64,000 nt of DNA from positions 186,001-250,000 of the forward strand of contig CAWEYE010000008.1 in NCBI GenBank assembly GCA_963813245.1. The letters run 5' to 3'. This DNA comes from JAICJC01 sp963813245 (GTDB lineage: Bacteria; Actinomycetota; Thermoleophilia; Gaiellales; JAICJC01). The position numbers and the translations under genes were made by a program. This document shows, in pieces, positions 27,649-36,094 of the stretch (the stretch's first letter is position 1; each line of letters begins with the position of its first letter). The notes under the pieces are model-generated. The model saw only the letters and a program-made list of their open reading frames with translations, did no database searches and had not been told where the DNA came from.

Positions 27649-27739
27649 TGAACCGTTTGCCGGGGAGTCCCTGCCGGGGCTGAGAGGGCGCAAGAGACGC
27701 CGACCCGCGAACCTGATCTGGGTCATGCCAGCGAAGGGA
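27649..27739 (+). promoter_or_regulatory. TPP riboswitch (THI element) 2
   Basis: A second THI element with GGGGCTGAGAGGG (about 27676-27688), ACCCG, GAACCTGATCTGG and ATGCCAGCGAAGGGA (27725-27739). From about 27698 to 27750 it is base-for-base identical to the first element, including the leader up to the start codon, but the variable stem (27689-27698) differs. It therefore controls the binding-protein gene separately, probably at translation initiation. Confidence 0.95.
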
Positions 27740-27747
27740 TGCAAGCC

Positions 27748-28710
27748 ATGCGCCACCGACTCACCCTCCTCCTCGTCCTCGCGCTCGCCGCATGCGGCGG
27801 TAACTCCGGGGCCGCCAGCACGCCCCACGCGACGCCGGTCAGCCTGACGCTCGACTGGTACGCGAACGCCGACCATGTGGGCGTCTATGCAGGGATCGAC
27901 CGCGGATTCTTCGCCCGCGCCGGCGTGGCCGTGACGGCGCGACCGCCGTCGGCCGCGTCCGACTCGATCACGCTCGTTGCGACGGGCCGCAGCGACCTCG
28001 GCATCAGCTACGAGCCCGAGGTCTTCTTCGCCCAGCAACGCCACATCCCGGTCGTGGCCGTGGCGTCGGTCGTGCCACGCGCGCTCGCCTCGATCATCGC
28101 CGGCGGCGGAGGCGGCATCTCGACGCCGGCCGACCTGCGCAAGAAGACGATCGGCATCGACGGCACCGCCTCGACGACCGCCTTCGTCGACACCGTGCTG
28201 CGCCATGCCGGCGTCGACCCGGCCGCCGTGAAGCTCGTGAATGTCGGCTTCAACCAGGTGCCGGCCCTGCTCCAGCACAAGGTGGATGCCGTGGCCGGGG
28301 TGTTCCGGAACATCGAGGGGATCCAGTTCGCGCAGGCGGGGCTGCACCCGGTCGTGTTCCCCTACGACCGCTACGGCGTGCCCGGCTACGACGAGCTGGT
28401 GCTGGTCGCAAACGCCGCCAGGCTGCGCTCCGACCCCGCGTACAAGCGCTCCGTGGCCCGGTTCGTGACGGCGCTCGCCGCCGCCACCCGGTGGGCACAG
28501 GCCCACCCGCAGGCCGCCGTGACGCTGATGGAGCACCACGCCTACCGCGACTACCAGGGCACCATCCGCGCCAGCGTGCCGGCCACGCTCGCGCTGCTTC
28601 GCACCGGCCCGCTCGACGCCGCCGCGTGGGCCCGGTTCGGCGACTGGATGTACCGGACCGGCCTCCTGAAGGCCCGTCCGGACGCAGCCGCGCTGGTGGC
28701 TCGACCGTAG
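27748..28710 (+). CDS. thiY: ThiY-like substrate-binding lipoprotein (pyrimidine precursor)
   Basis: 320 aa. Lipoprotein signal LLLVLALAACGG with the anchored Cys near residue 16. The mature protein begins with VSLTLDWYANADHVGVYAGI, the NMT1/THI5 signature also seen in ThiY (LDW-x-x-N-x-x-H), whose aromatic residues bind the aminomethylpyrimidine ring. With the ATPase, the permease and two TPP riboswitches this is strong evidence for uptake of a formylaminopyrimidine or HMP-type thiamine precursor. The start is ATG 27748, eight bases after the ribosome site inside the riboswitch. Confidence 0.92.
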   Translation: MRHRLTLLLVLALAACGGNSGAASTPHATPVSLTLDWYANADHVGVYAGIDRGFFARAGVAVTARPPSAASDSITLVATGRSDLGISYEPEVFFAQQRHIPVVAVASVVPRALASIIAGGGGGISTPADLRKKTIGIDGTASTTAFVDTVLRHAGVDPAAVKLVNVGFNQVPALLQHKVDAVAGVFRNIEGIQFAQAGLHPVVFPYDRYGVPGYDELVLVANAARLRSDPAYKRSVARFVTALAAATRWAQAHPQAAVTLMEHHAYRDYQGTIRASVPATLALLRTGPLDAAAWARFGDWMYRTGLLKARPDAAALVARP

Positions 28711-28720
28711 ACTGCGGTCC

Positions 28721-29260
28721 GTGGCCGACTCCCTGAAGGGCCAGCTCCTGATCGCGGCTCCGATCCTGCTCGACCCCAACTTCCGCCGCAGCGTCGTGCT
28801 CGTGATCGAGCATTCGGCCGAGGGAGCGCTCGGGGTTGTCCTCAACCGGCCCACCGACCTGCCGGTGGCCGAGGCCGTGCCCGAGCTGTCCGAGCTCGAC
28901 GACGGCTGCGTGTTCGCGGGCGGCCCGGTCCAGCCGCAGGCCGTGATCGCGCTGGCGGAGTATTCGGGACCGCCGCCCGAGGGGTCGGTGTGCGGCCCGA
29001 TCGCGCCGGTGGGCGTCGACTCCGACATGGACACCCTCGGCGACAGCGTCACCCGCGTGCGCGTGTACGCCGGCTACTCGGGATGGGGCGAGGGCCAGCT
29101 CGAGGGCGAGCTCGAAGAGGAGTCGTGGATCCTCGAGCCCGCGCTGCCGGGGGACGTTTTCTGCGCGGACGCCGACGCCCTCTGGGGCCATGTGCTCGAG
29201 CGCAAGGGCGGCCCCTACCGGCTGCTCGCCCGGATGCCCGAAGATCCGGGCATGAACTGA
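28721..29260 (+). CDS. YqgE/AlgH family protein
   Basis: 179 aa, the family length. Conserved parts include SLKGQLLIAAPILLDPNFRR at the start, VVLVIEHSAEGALGVVLNRP, FAGGPVQPQAVIAL and VYAGYSGWGEGQLEGELEE. The fold is known but the function is not settled; AlgH was first linked to transcriptional control in Pseudomonas. Start GTG 28721, 10 bases after thiY, so it may be in the same transcript, though a functional link is not suggested. Confidence 0.93.
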   Translation: MADSLKGQLLIAAPILLDPNFRRSVVLVIEHSAEGALGVVLNRPTDLPVAEAVPELSELDDGCVFAGGPVQPQAVIALAEYSGPPPEGSVCGPIAPVGVDSDMDTLGDSVTRVRVYAGYSGWGEGQLEGELEEESWILEPALPGDVFCADADALWGHVLERKGGPYRLLARMPEDPGMN

Positions 29261-29298
29261 ATACTGGCGCCGCGCCGGGCTAGTATTCGCGCGGACTT

Positions 29299-30075
29299 AT
29301 GGCGACCGCCGCAACCGCAGTGCCGCTGCACCTGAGCTCGCCGCCCATGGAGGGCGGAGATGTCGCCCAGGCGCAGCGCATCCTGCTGCACAACTCCTTC
29401 GGCACGTTCGACCCGGGGCCGATCGACGGCGTCTACGGCGAGCGCACGGCCGCTGCAGTGCGGCGGGCGAAGTACTGGCTCGGCTATCCCGAGCGCAAGA
29501 TCGACGAGATCGCGTCGCCCGACCTGGTGGCGATGCTCGCCGGCGGCGTGCCGCAGCCGCCCTCGTTCAAGGCCGCGCACACGCGCCGGCTGCGGAGGGC
29601 GCAGGACGTCGGCCTGTGGAACTCGGCCTACGACGTGGCCATCTCGAACGTCGGCGAGCGCGAGACGCCCGCCGGCTCGCGCCGGATCGAGTGCACCGAC
29701 TGGTACGGCGTGCCGGCGCCGTGGGCGGCCATCTTCGTGTCGTGGTGCTACGCCCGGGCCGGCTCGACCGCGTTCCAGGCAGGCGCGCGCTACGCCTACG
29801 TCCCGCACATGCTGTGGGACGCCCAGCGCGGCGTGAACCAGCTCTCGGTCACGCGCCGGCCGCTGCCCGGCGACCTGCCCGTGTTCGACCTGGACGGCGA
29901 CGGCATCGCCGATCACGTCGCGATGTTCGACGACTGGACCGGCCAGCCCGGCACCACGTTCTGCACCATCGAGGGCAACGTCTCGACCGCCGGCGAGCCG
30001 AACGGCGGCCGGATCGCGCAGCTCGAGCGCCGCGCCGACCATCGCGTGATGGCGTTCGTGCACGTGCGCGGCTGA
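29299..30075 (+). CDS. Peptidoglycan-binding / CHAP-like protein lacking the usual catalytic Cys
   Basis: 258 aa without an obvious signal peptide. Residues about 15-70 resemble the PG_binding_1 repeat (AQRILLHNSFG, DGVYGERTAAAVRRAKYWLG). The second half resembles CHAP-type amidases found in actinobacteria: DWYGVPAPWAAIFVSWCYAR, then GDLPVFDLDGDGIADHVAMFDDW with the His, and EGNVS. In related enzymes the nucleophile is the Cys of P-W-C-A; here that position is Ala (P-W-A-A), while the second Cys (S-W-C) remains. It may bind cell wall without cutting it. A tagtat hexamer about 18 bases before the start may be a -10. Confidence 0.7.
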   Translation: MATAATAVPLHLSSPPMEGGDVAQAQRILLHNSFGTFDPGPIDGVYGERTAAAVRRAKYWLGYPERKIDEIASPDLVAMLAGGVPQPPSFKAAHTRRLRRAQDVGLWNSAYDVAISNVGERETPAGSRRIECTDWYGVPAPWAAIFVSWCYARAGSTAFQAGARYAYVPHMLWDAQRGVNQLSVTRRPLPGDLPVFDLDGDGIADHVAMFDDWTGQPGTTFCTIEGNVSTAGEPNGGRIAQLERRADHRVMAFVHVRG

Positions 30076-30090
30076 TCACCCCGGCCGGCG

Positions 30091-30120
30091 TGCATAACGG
30101 TGCCCGGCACCGGATATGCA
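30091..30120. repeat. 30-base dyad with GGTGCCCGGCACC core
   Basis: The 13-base palindrome ggtgcccggcacc (30099-30111) is flanked by tgcata on the left and tatgca on the right, so the dyad spans 30091-30120. It belongs to the dispersed palindrome family and lies 16 bases after the CHAP-like gene. Confidence 0.8.
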
Positions 30121-30142
30121 CGTCCGCCTGTGCACCTGCGTC

Positions 30143-30171
30143 TGAATACGGGTGCCAGGCACCTTTATGCA
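30143..30171. repeat. Palindrome GGTGCCAGGCACC with TGAATA/TATGCA flanks
   Basis: ggtgccaggcacc at 30151-30163, preceded by tgaatacg and followed by tttatgca. The same left and right flanks surround the copy at 11136-11148, so the repeated unit is larger than the 13-base core. It sits between convergent genes. Confidence 0.8.
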
Positions 30172-30194
30172 GGCCCGCCGCTTGGGGCGACCGA

Positions 30195-30875
30195 TTACGC
30201 GACGTGGCGGAAGTAGCGCACCGCGGTATCCCCCAGGCGGCGCGTCGAGACCATGTTGTAGCCGGCGGCGAGGCCGATGCCGAGGAGCGGGATCTCCCGC
30301 CCCAGGATCACGTGCGCACGCCTGCGGGCGAGCCTGCCGGTCACTTGTAGCGCGAGGCGTCCCGAGATGCGGGCGGCGAGGGCGTCCTCGGGCGCTCCGC
30401 GCAGCTCGCCGGGCCGGTACGACGTGCCCATCGCCTGGACGACACCGCCGCGTTTGAGCTTGACCGCGCCAACGTCGATCCCGAGCACGAGGAACACATC
30501 GAGCAGGCGGGCATCATGGTCGGAGAGCGGGCGGCCGAAGAGGTGCGCCGCCAGGAGCACGAGCTCGACCTGGGCTGCCGTCAGCAGCGTCACGTCGCCG
30601 AGCGCCGCGCCGACCTCCGCCGCCGTGCCCGGCCCGGGGATCATTGCGGGCAGCGCGCTTGCGGCGCCGGTGCCCGCGAGGTGCCACGACCGCCGCTGCA
30701 CCGCCTCGTGCACGAGCCGGCTCGCATCTGCGCCCGGACTGGCCGCGCGCAACGCATCGCCGGACGCCGCGATCGCCGGCCCACGGTGCTGGACGACGGT
30801 GCGGATCGCCCGATCGGTCGTCGAAGACAGCCGCTCGGCCAGCGCGGACACCGCGCGATCGGTCACCCGTCCCAT
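30195..30875 (-). CDS. EcsC-family-like protein
   Basis: 226 aa. Central segments ALPAMIPGPGTAAEVGAALGD and VTLLTAAQVELVLLAAHLFG, and a C-terminal REIPLLGIGLAAGYNMVSTRRLG, resemble the EcsC protein family (named from an ABC-exporter operon in Bacillus), whose function is unknown. The helices are amphipathic or weakly hydrophobic, suggesting membrane association. No transporter genes are adjacent. It converges on the CHAP-like gene and diverges from the metallophosphoesterase. Confidence 0.65.
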   Translation of the reverse strand: MGRVTDRAVSALAERLSSTTDRAIRTVVQHRGPAIAASGDALRAASPGADASRLVHEAVQRRSWHLAGTGAASALPAMIPGPGTAAEVGAALGDVTLLTAAQVELVLLAAHLFGRPLSDHDARLLDVFLVLGIDVGAVKLKRGGVVQAMGTSYRPGELRGAPEDALAARISGRLALQVTGRLARRRAHVILGREIPLLGIGLAAGYNMVSTRRLGDTAVRYFRHVA

Positions 30876-30913
30876 CCCCGGAGTCTACGGACAGCCCTGG
30901 ATACGCTGTCCGG

Positions 30914-32005
30914 ATGACCGATCGGACTCCGCTCGAGCGCCGGCTGCGACGGGTGGTGGCCGGCCTGGCGATGGCCTGTGCCCTGCTCGTGATCGCGATC
31001 GCGGCCGTGCTGATCTACTGGAAGCTCTACCTGCTCGAGCCGAGCGCGGATCCGTTCAGCCGCGGGCCGTTCATGATCCGGCTCGGAGAGACGTCCGCCG
31101 AGCTCGCGTGGACGCTGCCGGGGCATGGGCGCGTGCAACTCGTCGCCACCGCTCCGGACGGGACCTCCGTCACGGGCCGCGACGGCCGCTTCAGCGGGCT
31201 CGAGCCGGGCGTCCGGTACCTGTGGACGGCGTCGGTCGGCGGCGTCGGCAGGGCGGCCGGATCGTTTCGCACCGCGCCGCGCGACCTGCACTCGCCGATC
31301 ACCTTCGCGGTCATCGGCGACTACGGATCGGGCAGCGAGCACGAGTGGGCGGTCGGACGCACGCTCGCGGCCGAGCAGCCCGACTTCGTCGTCACCGCCG
31401 GGGACAACAGCTACCTGGTCGGGGCGCCCGTGCTGCTTGACCGCAACATCTTCCGGCCCCTCCACGACGTCATGCTCGAGGCACCGCTGTACGCCACGCT
31501 GGGCGAGCACGACCTGGTCTACAGCGGGGGCGCGGCGGTCACGCGGGCGCTGCACCTGCCGGGCAGCGCCGGCCGCTACACGGTCGACTACGGCCCGGTC
31601 CGGCTCGTCCTGCTCGGGCTCGACGACGGGCCGGCCCAGGTCGCCTACGCTCGCCGGCAGCTGGCTCGGCCGGGGCCGCTCGTGCGCTTCGTGGTGCTGC
31701 ACCGGCCGGTGCAGCCGGGCGACCCGCTCCTGATCCTCCTGCGCAAGTACCACGTCTCCGCCATCCTCGCCGGTCACCTGCACCGGTACGAGCGCCGGAT
31801 CGTCGGGGGCGTGCCCGAGTTCGTCGTGGGCACGAGCGGCGAGGGCCCCGGCGCGGCGGAGTTCACCCGGCGCAGCCCCGACGCGATCGTGTCGCTGCTC
31901 AACTTCGGGTCGCTGCGCGTGGACGTGTCCGCCACGGGCGTCCGGTATCAGTTCATCGACGAGCGCGGCCGTGTGCTCGACCGCTTCGCGACCGGATCGC
32001 CGTGA
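30914..32005 (+). CDS. Membrane-anchored metallophosphoesterase (purple acid phosphatase-like)
   Basis: 363 aa from ATG 30914. A basic start is followed by one membrane helix (VVAGLAMACALLVIAIAAVLIYW), then a fibronectin-like domain (about 45-120) and a calcineurin-type phosphoesterase. Metal-binding motifs: VIGDYG, TAGDNSY, TLGEHDLVY (normally GNH-D/E, here G-E-H-D), VLHRP and AGHLHRYER. The active site should face outward. The Asn to Glu change in GNHD is unusual and could alter activity. The next gene overlaps as GTGA. Confidence 0.82.
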   Translation: MTDRTPLERRLRRVVAGLAMACALLVIAIAAVLIYWKLYLLEPSADPFSRGPFMIRLGETSAELAWTLPGHGRVQLVATAPDGTSVTGRDGRFSGLEPGVRYLWTASVGGVGRAAGSFRTAPRDLHSPITFAVIGDYGSGSEHEWAVGRTLAAEQPDFVVTAGDNSYLVGAPVLLDRNIFRPLHDVMLEAPLYATLGEHDLVYSGGAAVTRALHLPGSAGRYTVDYGPVRLVLLGLDDGPAQVAYARRQLARPGPLVRFVVLHRPVQPGDPLLILLRKYHVSAILAGHLHRYERRIVGGVPEFVVGTSGEGPGAAEFTRRSPDAIVSLLNFGSLRVDVSATGVRYQFIDERGRVLDRFATGSP

Positions 32006-32328
32006 CCGGACTGCGCGTCACGCTCGCCGCGCTCGGGGCGGCGGCGGCCGTGGCCGCGGCCGTGATCGGGCGCCCGCAGGTGTTTGCCCCGCTGGCGGTG
32101 CTCGGGATCGCGGCCTTCGTCGTCGCGGCGGGCTGCCTGGCCGCCGACCTGCTGCCGCTGCGGCGCGGACACGCGCTGTGCTCGGCGCTCTCGCTGGCCG
32201 TCGCCCTCCTGCTCGCCCTCGGCAGCCAGCTGTCGCGGCTGCCGGCGCTCGCACCGGCGATCGCGCTCGTCCTGCTCCAGGCCGCCCCAGGCGTCACGAC
32301 CCTCGGGGCGCGCCGCCATGCCTCCTGA
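32002..32328 (+). CDS. Small multi-span membrane protein (108 aa)
   Basis: No family recognised. Nearly all of the sequence is hydrophobic, with three or four predicted helices (VTLAALGAAAAVAAAVIG; LAVLGIAAFVVAAGCLAADL; LCSALSLAVALLLALG; LAPAIALVLLQAAPGV) and short basic loops. It starts with GTG overlapping the phosphoesterase stop, so it is co-expressed with that membrane enzyme. A strong hairpin lies just downstream. Confidence 0.65.
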   Translation: MTGLRVTLAALGAAAAVAAAVIGRPQVFAPLAVLGIAAFVVAAGCLAADLLPLRRGHALCSALSLAVALLLALGSQLSRLPALAPAIALVLLQAAPGVTTLGARRHAS

Positions 32329-32337
32329 GAGCACGAG

Positions 32338-32381
32338 CGAGCCCCAGTGGAGGGGCGGACCTCCACCGGGGCTCGACTTTT
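32338..32381 (+). terminator. Hairpin terminator after the membrane protein gene
   Basis: Arms at 32338-32353 and 32360-32375 (left arm cgagccccagtggagg) form a 16-bp stem with one mismatch and a 6-base loop, followed by TTTT at 32378-32381. It ends the phosphoesterase/membrane-protein transcript. From 32382 to 32530 I see no gene or clear signal, apart from the end of ackA. Confidence 0.75.
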
Positions 32382-32530
32382 GCCAGCCCTGACGGGCCGG
32401 CGTGCAAATGGAATGAGCCGCTGGGGCCAATATCGCTCAGGCCCGGGCCGGCGCACATCGGGGACTGCGCGGAACTCGCATTGCGGACACTCCGCATGCA
32501 TCCGGGAAAACCCGCGACCGGCCGGGCGCG

Positions 32531-33589
32531 CTAGCGGCCGCGAACGAGCGTGCGCGCGGCCCGGGCCGCCACGACTTCCTCGCGCGCATGCACGACCGCG
32601 ACCGCGACCGGGGCGCCCGCGGCCGTGACGTCGCAGTCGCCCGCGGCCCCCGCGTTTCGGGCGGCGTCGATCGCGACCCCGAGAAGTCCGAGCCGCCGGC
32701 AGACCCGCTCGCGCACGTGCGGCGAGTGCTCGCCGATGCCGGCGGTGAAGACCAGCACGTCGATGCCGCCGCATGCCACCGCCATGCTGGCAACCGCGCC
32801 GGCCACTCGGTGGACGAACACCTCGACGGCGAGCCGGGCCGGCTCATCCCCCCGCGCCGCGCGCCGCTCCAGCTCCAGCATGAGGCCGTCCCCACCCGCC
32901 AGGCCACGCATGCCCGACTCGTGGTTCAGCGCCTCGTCGAGGGCGTCGGCGTCCATGCCCGACCGGCGCAGCACCGACACGATCGCGCCGGGGTCGACCG
33001 AGCCCGAGCGCGTCGCCATCGGCACACCCTCGTTCGGGCTGAAGCCCATCGTGGTGTCGAGCGAGCGGCCGTCGGCCACGGCCGTCACCGAGCTCCCGCC
33101 GCCGAGGTGGCAGACGACCAGCCGCAGGCCCTGCGGCGGACGGCCTACGACCGCGGGCGCCCGCTCCGCCGACCACGCGACCGACAGGCCGTGGAAGCCG
33201 TACCGGCGCACCCCCCACTCCTCGCGCCAGCGGCGGGGGACGGCGTAGGTCGCCGCGGCGGGCGGGATCGTGGCGTGGAAGGCCGTGTCGAACACCGCGA
33301 CGTGCGGGAGGCCGGGGAAGCGCCGCCGGGCGACCTCGAGCTCGCGCAGCGCCGGGATGTTGTGAAGCGGCGCCAGCGACCGCAGCTCCGCGATCTGCGC
33401 CAGCACGGCGTCGTCGACGAGCGCCGGCGCGCGAAACCGCTCGCCGCCGTGCACGACGCGATGAGCGACCGCGGCCACCGCCGCGGGATCGACGTCATCG
33501 AACGATTCCAGCCGTCGCGACGCCTCAAGCTCGTCCACCAGGTCGAGCTTGAGGCTCGTCGAGCCGGCGTTTACGACCAGGACATCAAT
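32531..33589 (-). CDS. ackA: Acetate kinase (short form), probable ATT start
   Basis: 352 aa if translation begins at ATT 33589, giving (M)DVLVVNAGSTSLKLDLVD, which aligns with the normal acetate kinase N terminus. Other motifs: AHRVVHGGERF, YGFHGLS, CHLGGGSSVTAV, MGFSPNEGVPMATRSGSVDP and VFTAGIGEHS. It makes ATP and acetate from acetyl phosphate supplied by the phosphoketolase just upstream. No ATG, GTG or TTG exists at the right place; the only canonical upstream start would add 36 shadow residues. The ATT overlaps the upstream TGA exactly as ATG or GTG do at other junctions. It is about 50 residues shorter than most AckA. Confidence 0.85.
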   Translation of the reverse strand: MDVLVVNAGSTSLKLDLVDELEASRRLESFDDVDPAAVAAVAHRVVHGGERFRAPALVDDAVLAQIAELRSLAPLHNIPALRELEVARRRFPGLPHVAVFDTAFHATIPPAAATYAVPRRWREEWGVRRYGFHGLSVAWSAERAPAVVGRPPQGLRLVVCHLGGGSSVTAVADGRSLDTTMGFSPNEGVPMATRSGSVDPGAIVSVLRRSGMDADALDEALNHESGMRGLAGGDGLMLELERRAARGDEPARLAVEVFVHRVAGAVASMAVACGGIDVLVFTAGIGEHSPHVRERVCRRLGLLGVAIDAARNAGAAGDCDVTAAGAPVAVAVVHAREEVVAARAARTLVRGR

Positions 33590-35999
33590 ACGGCCACGTC
33601 CAGTCGCGGATGTCGACCGGGTCGTCGCCGTGCTCACGCGTGTAGGCGCGGTGACGGATGCGGGTGTCGACCATCTCCTGGCGCAGGTGCGCCGCACGGG
33701 TGCCGAGGCCCGGCACGCGGTCGATCACGTCCATGACCAGGTGGAAGCGGTCGAGGTCGTTCAGCATCACCATGTCGAAGGGCGTGGTGGTCGTGCCCTC
33801 CTCCTTGTATCCGCGCACGTGCATGTTCGGGTGGTTGGTGCGCCGGTACGTGAGCCGGTGGATCAGCCAGGGATAGCCGTGGTAGGCGAAGACGACCGGC
33901 TTGTCGGTCGTGAACAGCGTGTCGAAGTCGCGGTCGGACATCCCGTGGGGGTGCTCCGACTCCGGCTGCAGGCGCATCAGGTCGACCACGTTCACGAACC
34001 GCACCCGCAGATCGGGCAGGCGCTCGCGAAGGAGCGCCGCCGCGGCCAGCGCTTCGAGCGTCGGCGTGTCCCCGGCGCAGGCCAGCACGACGTCGGGCTC
34101 TCCGCCGGCGTCGGTCGACGCCCACGGCCAGATGCCGATGCCGCGGGTGCAGTGGACGATGGCCTCGTCCATCGAGAGGAAGTTCAGCGCCGGCTGCTTG
34201 CCGGCGACGATCACGTTCACGTAGTGGCGGCTGCGCAGGCAGTGGTCGCCGACCGAGAGCAGGGTGTTGGCATCCGGCGGCAGGTAGACGCGGATGATCT
34301 CGGCCTTCTTGTTGACGACGTGATCGATGAACCCGGGATCCTGGTGCGAGAAGCCGTTGTGGTCCTGGCGCCAGACGTGGGAGCTGAGCAGGTAGTTGAG
34401 CGAGGCGATCGGCAGCCGCCACGGAATCTCACGGGTGACCTTGAGCCACTTGGCGTGCTGGTTGAACATCGAGTCGATGATGTGGATGAAGGCCTCGTAG
34501 CAGTTGAACAGGCCGTGGCGGCCGGTGAGCAGATAGCCCTCGAGCCAGCCCTGGCACTGGTGCTCGGACAGCACCTCCATCACCCGGCCGTCGACTCCGA
34601 GACCGTCGTCGCCGTCGACGAGCTCGGCATCCCACGCCCGCGCCGTGACCTCGAAGACCGCGCCCAGACGGTTGGACGCCGTCTCGTCGGGGCCGAACAG
34701 CCGAAACGACGCCGGGTTGCGGACGATCACGTCGCGCAGGAATTCGCCCAGCACCCGGGTGGCCTCGCTGGTGGTGGTCGCAGGCGCCGGCACGTCGACC
34801 GCGTAGTCGCGGAAGTCGGGCAGGTGCAGGTCGCGCAGCACGAGGCCGCCGTTCGTGTGCGGGCTGGCGCTGATGCGGCGATCGCCGCGCGGCGCCAGCC
34901 GATCGAGGTCAGCGATGACCGACCCGTGCTCGTCGAAGAGCTCCTCCGGCCGGTAGCTGCGCATCCACTCCTCGAGGGCGCGCAGATGGTCGGGGTTCTC
35001 ACGCACGCCCGAGAGCGGCACCTGGTGCGAGCGCCAGGTGCCCTCGACCTGCTTGCCGTCGACCCGCTTGGGGCCGGTCCAGCCCTTGGGGCTGCGAAGC
35101 ACGATCATCGGCCAGCGCGGCCGGCGCTCGTCGCCGTCCTCGCGCGCAGCGCGCTGGAACCCGTCGATCGCGTCCAGGGCCCGGTCGAGCACGGCCGCGA
35201 ACCGCTGGTGGGCGGACTCGTGATCGTCCGTCGCGTCGACGTCCACCCAGTAGGGCTCCCAGCCGTGGCCGAGGAAGAACGAGTCGAGCTCGTCGGGCGG
35301 GATGCGGGCGAGCACGGTCGGGTTGGCGATCTTGTAGCCGTTCAGATGCAGGATCGGCAGCACCGCGCCGTCGGTGCGGGCGTTCAGGAACTTGTTGCCG
35401 TGCCAGCTGGTCGCAAGCGGGCCGGTCTCGGCCTCGCCGTCGCCGACCACGCAGGCGACCACGAGGCCGGGGTTGTCGAAGGCCGCGCCGAACGCGTGGG
35501 AGAGGGCGTAGCCGAGCTCGCCGCCCTCGTGGATCGAGCCGGGTGTCTCGGGGGCGACGTGGCTCGGGATGCCGCCGGGGAACGAGAACTGGCGGAAGAG
35601 CGCCTTGAGGCCGTCCTCGTCGCGCGCGATGTGCGGATAGACCTCGGTGTAGGTGCCTTCGAGGTAGGCGTTTGCGACCAGTCCCGGACCGCCGTGCCCC
35701 GGCCCCGTGACGTAGACGACGTCGATCTCGCGCTGGATGATCGCCCGGTTCAGGTGGGCATAGATGAGGTTCAATCCGGGGGTGGTGCCGAAGTGGCCGA
35801 GCAGGCGCGGCTTGACGTGCTCGGGCCGCAGCGGCTCCCGCAGGAGCGGATTTGCGAGCAGGTAGATCTGCCCGACGGACAGGTAGTTGGCGGCCCGCCA
35901 GTAGGCGTCCAGCAGCCGGACTTCCTCGTCGGACAGCGGTTCGTCGACCGTGCCCTCGCCGCTCCGTCTGCCCATGACCTGATGAGAGTGCGCGGACAT
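33585..35999 (-). CDS. xfp: Phosphoketolase (xylulose-5-P/fructose-6-P)
   Basis: 804 aa, as expected. TPP-binding signatures: GPGHGGPGLVANAYLEGTYT near the N terminus, VVGDGEAETGPLATSWHGNK (G-D-G-E motif), LPILHLNGYKIANPT, and later HNGFSHQDPGFIDHVVNKK and YHGYPWLIHRLTYRR, all characteristic of the family. It cleaves xylulose-5-P and/or fructose-6-P with phosphate into acetyl phosphate plus a sugar phosphate. Start ATG 35999 has a GAGGAG ribosome site; it overlaps ackA, making a sugar-to-acetate ATP-forming shunt. Confidence 0.97.
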   Translation of the reverse strand: MSAHSHQVMGRRSGEGTVDEPLSDEEVRLLDAYWRAANYLSVGQIYLLANPLLREPLRPEHVKPRLLGHFGTTPGLNLIYAHLNRAIIQREIDVVYVTGPGHGGPGLVANAYLEGTYTEVYPHIARDEDGLKALFRQFSFPGGIPSHVAPETPGSIHEGGELGYALSHAFGAAFDNPGLVVACVVGDGEAETGPLATSWHGNKFLNARTDGAVLPILHLNGYKIANPTVLARIPPDELDSFFLGHGWEPYWVDVDATDDHESAHQRFAAVLDRALDAIDGFQRAAREDGDERRPRWPMIVLRSPKGWTGPKRVDGKQVEGTWRSHQVPLSGVRENPDHLRALEEWMRSYRPEELFDEHGSVIADLDRLAPRGDRRISASPHTNGGLVLRDLHLPDFRDYAVDVPAPATTTSEATRVLGEFLRDVIVRNPASFRLFGPDETASNRLGAVFEVTARAWDAELVDGDDGLGVDGRVMEVLSEHQCQGWLEGYLLTGRHGLFNCYEAFIHIIDSMFNQHAKWLKVTREIPWRLPIASLNYLLSSHVWRQDHNGFSHQDPGFIDHVVNKKAEIIRVYLPPDANTLLSVGDHCLRSRHYVNVIVAGKQPALNFLSMDEAIVHCTRGIGIWPWASTDAGGEPDVVLACAGDTPTLEALAAAALLRERLPDLRVRFVNVVDLMRLQPESEHPHGMSDRDFDTLFTTDKPVVFAYHGYPWLIHRLTYRRTNHPNMHVRGYKEEGTTTTPFDMVMLNDLDRFHLVMDVIDRVPGLGTRAAHLRQEMVDTRIRHRAYTREHGDDPVDIRDWTWPY

Positions 36000-36094
36000 C
36001 GTCGTCTCCTCTCGCGCGTCGACCCCCGACTCTAGCCATCCTCGCCGCGAACGGCTAATCCGAACCAAACCCGGTCCTCGTACCTTGCCGGACG

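Noticed and set aside
26809..29052. A 747-residue open frame on the minus strand over the thiamine transporter
   Set aside because: No domain; opposite to three clear genes and two riboswitches.
32294..32497. Small minus-strand frames between the membrane protein and ackA, one with a C-x-x-C-like start
   Set aside because: They cross the strong terminator hairpin and have no ribosome site or codon bias; treated as non-coding.
33590..33697. Upstream ATG start for acetate kinase at 33697
   Set aside because: The extra 36 residues are the shadow of the phosphoketolase C terminus and do not resemble any acetate kinase.
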